Shown one piece after another: positions 55,396 through 64,000 of a stretch of 64,000 nt of DNA. The stretch is taken from positions 1,116,001 through 1,180,000 of the forward strand of contig JARUPY010000606.1 in NCBI GenBank assembly GCA_029817715.1, written 5' to 3'. Every line of letters begins with the position of its first letter. Within the stretch, counting starts at the first letter, position 1. Source of the stretch: Melastoma dodecandrum. Taxonomy: Eukaryota; Streptophyta; Magnoliopsida; Myrtales; Melastomataceae. The position numbers and the translations under genes were made by a program. The notes under the pieces were generated by a model. That model worked only from the letters and a program-made list of their open reading frames with translations, was not told the DNA's origin and made no database searches.

Positions 55396-58300
55396 ATGAA
55401 GGTGAAGGGAGGAGCCAAAAGGCGTACCCTCTTCAACGCTACGGACAACCTCCTCCCCACCACCTTCGACGCCACCCAGTCCCTCTCCAATGCTCCAGAC
55501 GCTGCCTTCGTAATCGCCGGCGAGGAGAAGGCCCCGGGTGCGGAGGAAGTCATCACTGCGGCTGCTGAAGGTGGCGAGGAGGATGATGGAGATGCGGATG
55601 AGGAGGACGGTGATGGAGAGGAAGGCGAGGGGGAGCAGCAAGAGGAGGAGGGGGAGGAGGAGGAGGAGGAGGAGGAGGAGGAGGATGCTGGTGACGACCA
55701 GCGTCCTAAGCTCGCCGAAGGGTTTTACGAGATCGAGGCCGTTCGGAGGAAGAGAGTTCGCAAGGTATTCGCAGTCTTTGTTGCTGGCTTTGTCTGTGCT
55801 TTGTAGGTTGTTTTGGTTTTAGCTGTTTTCTGTTGATTCTGAACAAGAGTCTTGCTGATTTGGTGTTTTTGTTTGGTGCATGACACGTTCTGGCCGTGGT
55901 GCTGGCTGAGTGAAACGGCAGGGAGAAGTTCAATACCTCATCAAATGGTTAGTTTGATGCAAACCCTTGTCGATGGTAGTGTTGCTCTGTGTCTAAAAAT
56001 TGATGGGTATATTCTTACATATGCTGGGCTACATCCCTTAAGAACGGTGGTGGTACTGTGGTAAAGATGCTAACATTTTGTCTTGACAGGCGAGGATGGG
56101 CAGAGGCGGCAAACACCTGGGAGCCCTTTGAAAATCTCTCATATTGTGTGGATGTTGTTGAGGCTTTTGAAGAGTGGTACATTTCCATTGGATCATTTTC
56201 GTTGGTTTTGCTGTCTTTGATGGTGCGATTGATTTTATGCCAAACGAGACGCATCCACCAAAAGATTAAATGTTCTTTCTACTGCTCAATCTATCTGTAC
56301 TTGTATAAGGGAGAGCAATTTCAGTTACAAAAGGCAGATACTGTCCTTTCCCCACCTCAAATTTATTTCCTTTCCGCTGTCTTGGTGGTTGTTTATTCAT
56401 TCCCCTTGCTAGGTCCTCTCATATCAATTGTATCCATGCTATTTATCCATCTATACTACTCGACAAGGGGAGCGGGTAACTTTTATGAGTACTTTTGTTT
56501 CTTGTTCATCTGCTCTATTTCTTTCTTGATGGTAATATAAACAAATTCAATCAATATCCCCTTGAGCTCCAAACTTGCTCTCTCTCTCGCTCGCTCTCTC
56601 TTGTCTTAAATTAGATGATCTAGGAGAGAAGTTTCCTTTTTTTTTCATTTTTGTTTTTTGCTGACGGATAAGAAATTGAATGGTTAACTTTCAATGTTTT
56701 CTGATACTCTTTCAGCCAGTGAATCCTCTTGCTTACTCGTATATTTTGACTTTATAGCTTGATGTCTGGGAAGTCTCGGTCTTCTCGTAAGAGGAAACGG
56801 AAAACTGCAAGTCCTCATATTCAACCAAAAAAGAAACAGCATATCCAGTCTTCTCGATCTGATCTTGTGGTTCATGATACAACTTCTGCTGATGAAATTT
56901 CTACTCAAAAGTATTCAACTGTTTTAGAGGATGTTGTGCCTCTTCAATCAGTGCGATTCGGATTAAGTACAGTGGTCAAGTCTCATGTTAGCAAAGATTT
57001 AGTGCCCGGACAATCTACTGAAAAGGGGTCAAGGTGTAGTTTCCAAACTTTCAGTGTAAGACAGGAAGAACCTGACTATGATCCCAAGCTTAGTGAACTA
57101 AGGGGAACTGCGTCTTCTAATGGTTTTCCTAGGAATAGTTCGGCAACAAATGTCCGAGAGGCCAATAATTCTGGAGGAAGTGTGTCTGCCGGAACACCAC
57201 CGGCTGATTCTGTTGAACCTGTCCAAAGTGCTCGCCGGATGGGAGCAAGGAGGCGAAAACCTAACTCTGTTAAGAGATTTAAACAAGAAATGGTATCAGA
57301 AAGTTCTATTGATCAGAATGGATTTGGTTCGACCGCTTATAATATAAATACAGAGATGAGCAATGCGAAAGGTTCTCCTGTCATTTCCAAGATCATAAAG
57401 CCTATAGGGTTTTCAGCTTCGGTTGCAAACAATATTCAAGATGTGTCTGTGACCTTTATGGTCATGAGGTTTGTCACTGGCCTCTCTATATCAGCTATTT
57501 TATCTTTCAGGATTTATTTGTTTCACCTGTTTACCTGTGCTTTTCTCGCCAATTTATGTTCTTAGTGGGCTGAATGAACCTAAATCTCCCATATAAGGGA
57601 CCTGCATCAGGGAACAAAGTCAGATATGATAGTTTCAATAGCATTGCTATGTTTCAGTACCATCATTCTATAAAATGTCAACGCAATCTCAGTTGTCTAT
57701 TGATATTCTAAATATATCTTACATTGTTATATGTGTTCTTAATCGATTATGTCTACATGTATAGTCCAGCAGTCTTTTCTCGTCATTTCATCTTTTTGGC
57801 ACTTACCGTTTTTAGCACTGGGACTTTAATAGATAGTGTTTATTACTGCATGGATTGGTGACGAGGGAAGGTATTTCTTTGTTGGTTGCTAAGATCTACA
57901 AATTTACTGAAACCACAGAGAATTGTTGTGCTAGTTTTTGCGATATGTACATTAGGTTTATGCCTTATATTAATGTGCTGTGAACGATGTATGATAATGA
58001 TAGCCTGGTAGTTACTTAGTGCTTGCTTTGTGGGCATCAGAAAAATCTTCTTAGGTGACTTAACTTGATGCATGGAGGCAAGCACTCTTTAATTGTCAAA
58101 TCTTGCTGCTTAGCAGATGCATGGACATGTCCATGAGAGGATGTGGTGATGGGATAAAGCCTATTGATTCGCTCTGTGAAATATTCTGTGCAAGTTATTA
58201 AATAAAATTTCATGTCATTTCAAAATTATGGTTTTTCAAAACAGAAGTAAGCAAAGGTCCAATTAGCACATTCCAATTGTCTCAGTTCTTCATTGTCTAC

Positions 58301-59034
58301 TTAAATCTATATTTCATAGATGGATCCAAGTGACTGTTTCCCTTGTTTAGTTGGCATGTTTTGAAAGAACTCGACAAGTATTTTCTTTTTCATGAACTAT
58401 ACTTGAACACGGACATATATCAATTGGGTTTCTCCGTCTCAAGCTTGACTGCTCGTTATTGTCCTGAAGTTACCTCTCCTTGTACTTATTTCTCAGTATT
58501 TATAATATTTATTTACTGAAGTTGGTGTACTGGGTAGTTCCTATTTGAAAATGGAAGCACTATCATGTCTAATATTTGTGAATTCAAAAGTCATGCTGAT
58601 GGCTGCTGGATGGACTGCTGATTGCATTATATATTGTCTTTTTTGCTATGGACTTATTAATCTCGGGCAGCTCGGTATAGGTCTAAAGTCATTGTTGGCT
58701 TCTTCAATTAAAAAACATCCACCTGCCTTATTCTTCTGATCCTTTTACCGTTATTACATGGTTGAAATTATTTGAAAGACATTTTGAATCCTTGATTATG
58801 TTTCCGTGCTACTAAAAGTTGTCGCCTGGTTATGTAGGTCTGATGGAAAGGAGGTGATGGTGGACAACAACTTTCTCAAGGCGAACTACCCTCTTCTGGT
58901 AAATATATGTCGTCACCTCTATTCGATTTACCTTATTAGCAGGTTGAATTTACCTAGTCTTTGATTCACTGTCTTTCCTTATACAGCTCATCGACTTCTA
59001 TGAGCAGCACCTCCGTTACAGCCCAACTTCGTGA
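55396..59034 (+). CDS. LHP1: LIKE HETEROCHROMATIN PROTEIN 1 (TERMINAL FLOWER 2), 6 exons
   Basis: Exons 55396-55764, 55922-55947, 56090-56176, 56758-57468, 58838-58898 and 58987-59034 join in frame to 433 residues. Order: a basic start (MKVKGGAKRRTLF); a long acidic tract with an unbroken run of Glu; a chromodomain (EGFYEIEAVRRKRVRKGEVQ, YLIKWRGW, NTWEPFENL) with the Tyr/Trp cage that binds methyl-lysine; a basic hinge (RKRKRK, PKKKQ; and RRRKPNSVKRFKQE); and a chromo-shadow domain (ISKIIKPIGFSASVANN through LIDFYEQHLRYSPTS). LHP1 reads H3K27me3, works with Polycomb repressive complexes and represses FT and other developmental genes. The second exon is only 26 nt. I start at the first ATG of the frame. 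Confidence 0.93.
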
Positions 59035-59697
59035 CCTGATCAAATTGTACAGTCAGTCGATGGAAGCTTGGATTCACCATCCATGTTTATTTTCGCTTTT
59101 GTGTTTATGCGGAGTTGAGGAAGTCTTGGTGCTGATGATAGGAACTTCATATCGAAATATGGGGCGTGGGAACTTTGATGTCGACCGTTTTTTTGTAAAA
59201 CCTGTAGGACCATAGCAAGGTTACTTACCCAGATATTATGTTTAAAAAAACTGAGTACCTTTCTTGAATGTGTAGTAGTGTCACAACACATCATATGCTT
59301 TATGAGCAATGAATCAGCACACCATGCTCTTGTATGGCGTCGCATGAGTCCTCTATTATATAATAGTTTGGTTGGTTTGACATGCTCGTGCATGCTTACT
59401 TGGTCGCGTGGCTTACATTTGTTTAATCTTGGGAAGCCCGGGATGAACTTTCCTTTGTCAACATCAAACTGCAGGGATCACCAATTAATTACAGTTTCCT
59501 TGTAGGTACCATTGGTTCGTTCTTACAGCAAAACCTTGCCATTGGTGGTGCTGTCTCCCTGTCGTTTGTGGTTCTTGTTTTGCATCTTTGAGCATATCCT
59601 GAGACATTTTGTTCTGTATATATATAATCAACATGGTTCGTGATCTAGGAGGCCACAAAACAGTAAAAATAACTAAGAACAGAAAAGCGCCTGATCG
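59035..59697. other. LHP1 3' region
   Basis: Downstream of the LHP1 stop; probably 3' UTR and spacer. No coding segment is supported. Confidence 0.5.
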
Positions 59698-60093
59698 ATG
59701 GGAAATGATGAAGGACCTTCACCATTGATTCCTTCCATCATGCTGGGAGTTTTTGGTCTGCTCAGGTATGGCCCTAGCCTCGTGTCATACCTCGGGTTCC
59801 TCGTTGAGATCCTCGAGATGCTGACAGGAGGTGGGGGCGGAGACGAGGAAGGAGAGGAAGACGCCGAGGAGGAAGATTCATCATCCCCACTCTCGAAGGC
59901 GTTCTACATGTGCGCCCTCATGATAATCCTGCCAGCTCTGATGTTGCTCCTGCTGGAAATGAACAGGCAGTACAGGCAGCATTATCCATACATTCAGCAC
60001 CACCTGAACTCGGGGCCCTTAGCCGACGGTATTGGATGGGTGATATTTCTCCTGGTCATCGTCTTCCTTGTACTGTATAATGATCTCGTGTGA
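59698..60093 (+). CDS. Unrecognised small membrane protein with three hydrophobic segments
   Basis: An intronless 131-codon frame opens with ATG (MGNDEGPSPLIPSIMLG) and closes at TGA. Hydrophobic segments lie at about residues 11-42, 68-87 and 110-128, enough for two or three membrane passes. Between the first two is a Gly-run plus acidic loop (GGGGGDEEGEEDAEEED). The frame has far better codon-like composition than its surroundings, and the segments are conserved in character, so I think it is a real gene. I do not recognise the family and assign no function. It follows LHP1 on the same strand after about 660 bp and could be confused with LHP1 3' UTR. Confidence 0.55.
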   Translation: MGNDEGPSPLIPSIMLGVFGLLRYGPSLVSYLGFLVEILEMLTGGGGGDEEGEEDAEEEDSSSPLSKAFYMCALMIILPALMLLLLEMNRQYRQHYPYIQHHLNSGPLADGIGWVIFLLVIVFLVLYNDLV

Positions 60094-60580
60094 GAACATA
60101 TTGTGAGATTTGGCCAATAATCCGCACCTTTCCTCCGACTACATTAGCTGGAAACCAAAACTTTTAAAACGGACGTTCTTATTCCCCTGTAAACATGCCA
60201 TGGAATGTAGAAAACTTGATTACAGGCAATGCCGCCCTAAGTTTGCCCCATATTCGTTGATAACTGATTAACGAGTGAATGATGATACCCTAGAGTTTGA
60301 GGTTAGAGAGACCAGTTCGTGCTCGACCCACTCATCCGAAAATATGTTTAGTTTCGCATTTTCGCTGGCTCACCGCCACAACTTATCAAAATAGTTTTAA
60401 GACTTCTGAACATAACATGAAGTGAAGATCTAACGAGAAGGATGTCAAATCTGCTCCAGTTTATACGCCAAAGTTCATGATGAAATACTTGGAATTCAAG
60501 TCTTTCTTAAAACACCAATTTAATCATAATAATAATAATATAGTTACGTATTTCTCAATTACGTGAGACTCAATAACTAG
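60094..60580. other. Spacer left of the copia LTR
   Basis: No gene is supported; a short AAT microsatellite lies near 60525-60541. Confidence 0.5.
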
Positions 60581-60985
60581 TGTTGAGCAAAGTGGGCTGG
60601 ATAATCACGAGGATAAAGAAGAGATACCGTTCGAGTTGTGGGGAAGTGTTGAACTAAATGGATCCAGCCTAGGACGAAGAAGAAAGGCCAAGACCAGAAA
60701 GAAAGGGAAGCCCACGTGAGACAACCGAATAACAAGAAGGTCCGCTGGTCAAGTCATACGTTACACTTAAGGTTGCAATTAGTTGAGGCAATTTGTTGCA
60801 CGTGTAGATAGGTTGTGTGGCAGACACGATTGTGATGAAGAGGAGAGTACAATCATTTTTTATTAAAAAACTTTTTTTTAATATCTTCTTCTTTCTCCGT
60901 TTCTTCTTATTTTCGTTTCATTATTCCTCTGATTCTTTTTCGTACTAGTAATTGTCTTAAACCTAGTTTGGTGAGATTTCCTTCA
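60581..60985 (+). mobile_element. Ty1/copia 5' LTR
   Basis: A 405-bp block begins TGTTGAGCAAAGTG and ends TTTCCTTCA, directly followed by a tRNA-Met primer-binding site, which fixes the right edge. The internal T-rich stretch 'TTCTTCTTTCTCCGTTTC' is typical of copia R-U5. The 3' LTR is not in the window. Confidence 0.75.
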
Positions 60986-60998
60986 TGGTATCAAAGCC
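60986..60998 (+). promoter_or_regulatory. Copia primer-binding site
   Basis: TGGTATCAAAGCC follows the LTR end without a gap and matches initiator tRNA-Met with one substitution. Confidence 0.75.
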
Positions 60999-61029
60999 TT
61001 CAACTTAAAAGGCAACCGCCAGTTTTCAA

Positions 61030-61700
61030 ATGGCCGAAAATCAATCTTCCTCACCCCCTGTTACAGGGGGATCTACCATCTCCTTTTTCTGTCAACTCAT
61101 TGATTCCTCAGCCTATTCAACTCCCACCTCCACTGTAAAGCTTGATGATGGGAACTATATGATGTGGAAAGGACAGTTGATGGCTGCTCTTGTTACTGGA
61201 GGATATGAAGACTTCATATGTGGGAAGATATTTCCACCACCTTAATTTCTGGACGAAGCTCTTTAGGTCCCCAACCTAGATTATATATATTGTGCAACGC
61301 ATAGACAAACCGGTGATGAGTTTGCTCTTCTCCTCTTTATACTCCGAACCATTGAGTCAAGTGGTGTGCTACAAATAATTTTTTAAAGTATGGGAAAGCT
61401 TGCGTAGTAGGTTCGAGTCTTACTCCTCCACTCAAGCAATAAACCTGCAAATACAAATGCAATAGTTGAGAAACGGTGGAAAAACTATGCAACAACATTT
61501 GTATACTCTGAAGTCATATGCTAAGTATAGTCGGAGAATCGGTCAAATACAAAGATTATATATGGTATGTGCTAGAAGGCTTACCAGCCGAGTATGATCC
61601 TATCGTGACGTCTATTTATAGCCACAGATGAGCCATATATGGACGAAGTTCAAAATCTGTTGTTGAACGTTAAGCTTTGTTTAGAGAGGAGACATGTATC
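61030..61700 (+). pseudogene. Ty1/copia gag relic
   Basis: The ATG lies 32 bp after the primer-binding site. The frame gives VKLDDGNYMMWKGQLMAAL and FICGKIFPPP, the standard copia gag N-terminus, then hits a stop after 71 codons. Later fragments (GDEFALLLFILRTIESSG near 61315; VLEGLPAEYDPIVTSI near 61570) are gag blocks in other frames. No protease, integrase or reverse transcriptase follows, so the element is truncated. Confidence 0.8.
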
Positions 61701-61959
61701 AGACAACATCATCCCTCAGGTACAATAATTTGTTGTCCATATTGGTGCGTCAAGGTCTCAGTTTAGGAACCGACCCGCATCTAACTATTTTAGACATAAG
61801 TAATCCTTTCCACCTCAAACACCTAGATGGAACACACCACCTCCATCACTATCCTATTCCTCGAACACCCAACCCACATCCCATCCTCTCCAATCAGGTC
61901 TTCTCGACAAACCTCTAGCTCAACCATTGACATGGGGATAGGTGTAGAAAAAGGTGACA

Positions 61960-62450
61960 TGTTCGGATGGTAATTGAGGGCGAAAAACAAGATGAGAAAC
62001 AATCACCATGTATATAGATTCACCACCGTGATTAGGCTCTCTCGTTACACGGATACAATAATGCATCACTGTGAATGAGACGAGTGCAGGGGACAACGCG
62101 GAAGATACAAAAAGACCACAATCGATTGACGCACTTAACTCAATAACACTTGGAATCCATTAAGCAAAAAAGAGGGGTTTGAAAGACACAAAGTCTAACA
62201 AAAGGGTTTCTTGAATGCTCAAACTTTGTGCTTTAGATCAATTGGCTCCCTTATATAGGTGTTGCCCAGCGAAAGAAAAGGAAACAAAAGGAAATAAAAT
62301 ATAAGGTATTTCTAGATTTTTACCTACAGCTCGTTACATGAGCTTTTGTAGGAGTTAGATAATACATTTAGAGTTGTGCAATCGGGAAAAAAAGTGAAGT
62401 TGTGTAATGAAAATTTGTAAAGCCATTTACGAGTGGAGAGAATTGTTTGT
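61960..62450 (-). mobile_element. Probable minus-strand LTR fragment
   Basis: In reverse complement the stretch contains 'CACCTATATAAGGGAGCC', a promoter-like TATA signal in the position seen in copia LTRs, preceded by A/T-rich U3-like sequence. The boundaries are not defined and no partner is present. Confidence 0.35.
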
Positions 62451-62499
62451 AGTGGTCTTTGCAAGTCATATGGTTGCCATGACTATTTGAAGTGTGGGT

Positions 62500-63739
62500 T
62501 TGTTAATGTTAAGTTTGCAACCTACTAGGATGAATACTTTATGTTATGGAAACATCTAGACTTAATTTATGTTAGTATTAGGCATTTCATTTGGTTTATC
62601 TGTATTTTCTTTTGTTTTCTTTCTAGTTTGTTGTTCACACTCTCACTTTTGTGTTTTTAATTCATTTTGATAGCTGAAATTAGAGTGAAAAGGCATGACG
62701 ATGAATGAAGAAGTTCATGCTAAACAAAAGGACGAATTTGCGAGAAGAATATGAGCTTTAGAGACTTGGTGCCGGTGCACAATACACAAGTAAGGAAGGC
62801 ATATACTTGGTGCAGTTGCACGAACGTAGAAAAAAAATATTTTCTTTCCTAATTTTCCTATATTCTCTAGGATTTCTAGGACATATAAAAAGATTTCCTT
62901 TATCTCTTTAATTGGGTTTCACCTAAGAGGCGGTTGGTGACAAGGAGCCTATGACTGGATAGGATTTCACCCAATTTCTTATTTTAGTTTTCACAGTCGT
63001 TATATACCTTTGAAATTAAATCAGTGTTTTTTTTTTATATTAGTTATGAACTAATTCGTCTTTCTAAGACAACGACGGAACCTCATATTACTTTGTAGCT
63101 CATGAACTTCGTTTCTTTATGCGATTCGAATCTTCATAATTGTTTTTTCAGTTTAGTTCTTAATGCATGTTAATTGAATGATCACCACTTTACATTAATA
63201 AAAAATCTAGGGAGACTCGAGAGGGTAGTCTAGAATAGAGCTCGAGTTAGATAACCTAAGTAGTCTGATTGTTGGGAAACCGAACTAGTCATGTGAAGGA
63301 TATGAATATACTGGAAAACCTTAGGTAGCTCATATAAGATTGAAACATAATGAGTCACCACTAGTTTCTTGCCAAAGAAATTCGATACATGGTCATACAT
63401 CGTCGTATGTTAGGGAGAAATAATGAGGAGAATTTAGAATTCTATGTTAACAATTATTATGATTCAATAGCATTAGGAAAAGAGGGATCGGATGCATAAG
63501 ACGTGAGGGGAAGTTAGACGTCCCGGATATTTCTACTATTGATAATTACTTGTTAATTTCTCCTATGTACTTTTATTTGGAAACACTCTTCTTTATGCTT
63601 GACCTCGATTGAGTCCTGAGAACAACGTTAAAAGTAATTTGTCAATGCAATTCTTTGTGAGATCGATCATTGCTTGCCCTTGCTAATCTAATTAGGTCAA
63701 AATAGGAATTTAATTTTTTCGAGTTAACGACGCGCATCA
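62500..63739 (+). mobile_element. LTR of a Ty3/gypsy-type element, related to 11.6-12.9 kb
   Basis: Collinear with 12250-12935 (GACGGAACCTC, GGGAGACTCGAGAGGGTAG, GATAACCTAAGTAGTCTG, GATACATGG, 'CAATTCTTTGTGAGATCGA'), and like the solo LTR at 18381 it has a 'GGTGACAAGGAGCC' phrase. It probably ends at GACGCGCATCA (63729-63739). The left edge is uncertain. No gag or pol is seen beside it. Confidence 0.55.
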
Positions 63740-63756
63740 AAAGACCGAGCTGTGAT

Positions 63757-64000
63757 ACTCTAATACCACTTGATGTCGGAAAACCATGAACACGCTAGAA
63801 CACAGTTGAATCTCCTCTTTTCAATCGAATGATTAAGAAAAATGACTATAGGAGCTTCACCACACTCCAGTAGATGTTACGTATTCTCACACATTATCTC
63901 TCTCTCCCTCTTTTGTTAGTCCTAGTTTTCTAATTTCGTCCCGCATTACTTGCATCGGATCGGATCCATGCCTAGTTTGACCTTCCACTTGGTCCAGACT
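63757..64000 (-). mobile_element. Possible 5' LTR and primer-binding site of a minus-strand copia element
   Basis: On the minus strand AGTGGTATTAGAG (63758-63770) resembles a tRNA-Met primer-binding site with one mismatch. It lies next to an LTR-like end (plus-strand TGTCGGAAAACC) that runs off the window. Confidence 0.3.

Noticed and set aside
56177..56540. Long hydrophobic open extension of LHP1 exon 3 into intron 3
   Set aside because: The frame is open only because the intron is T-rich; the splice donor TG|GTACAT and the acceptor at 56757 restore the known LHP1 order.
1..64000. CRISPR array, tRNA or rRNA genes
   Set aside because: I saw no regularly spaced repeat-spacer pattern, no cloverleaf with conserved A and B boxes, and no rRNA-like stretch; tRNA-like 12-mers are primer-binding sites.

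Overview
The window is nuclear DNA of a flowering plant, most likely a eudicot. The evidence is GT-AG (and a few GC-AG) introns, plant-specific gene families (P-class pentatricopeptide repeat proteins, LHP1, GDSL esterase, Agenet proteins), and AT-rich spacers filled with plant transposons and an endogenous pararetrovirus. I cannot name the species from sequence alone.

The ordinary genes sit in islands. From left to right they are: an RFWD3-type RING/WD40 ubiquitin ligase (74-3451, +, 12 exons); a GDSL esterase/lipase (8217-9612, -, 4 exons); a single-exon PPR protein (28999-31191, +); a four-Agenet-domain protein (33853-35755, -); a second PPR protein of the At1g60770 type (36604-38385, +); a small EF-hand membrane protein (48216-49336, +); the Polycomb reader LHP1/TFL2 (55396-59034, +, 6 exons); and a small unrecognised three-span membrane protein (59698-60093, +). 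For the multi-exon genes I joined exons by hand from splice signals and reading phase; every model closes in frame.

The rest is largely mobile DNA. 4.3-5.0 kb holds Mutator-like and Ty1/copia remnants. 11.2-20.5 kb is a nest of LTR, foldback and LINE remnants, including a Ty3/gypsy gag-pol relic interrupted by a 1169-bp solo LTR with a 5-bp target duplication. 21.0-28.9 kb is a nearly genome-length, circularly permuted and clearly decayed Caulimoviridae (florendovirus/petuvirus-like) insertion ending about 120 bp from the start of the first PPR gene. 42.7-47.7 kb contains a decayed hAT transposase between two related repeats. 50946-54598 is a Mutator-like element with about 210-bp terminal inverted repeats and a near-perfect 9-bp target duplication; it carries a broken transposase and, convergently, a GRF-type zinc-finger gene. 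60.6-64 kb holds copia and gypsy-type LTR fragments.

No shared pathway or operon links the host genes. Two are chromatin readers by family (LHP1 for H3K27me3, and the Agenet protein), and two are organelle-RNA-type PPR proteins. The items most worth a second look are the permuted pararetrovirus abutting the PPR gene, the Mutator-like element with its antisense GRF-zinc-finger gene meeting at a 30-bp perfect palindrome, three GC-AG introns in two genes, and the nested foldback structure at 12.9-14.2 kb.
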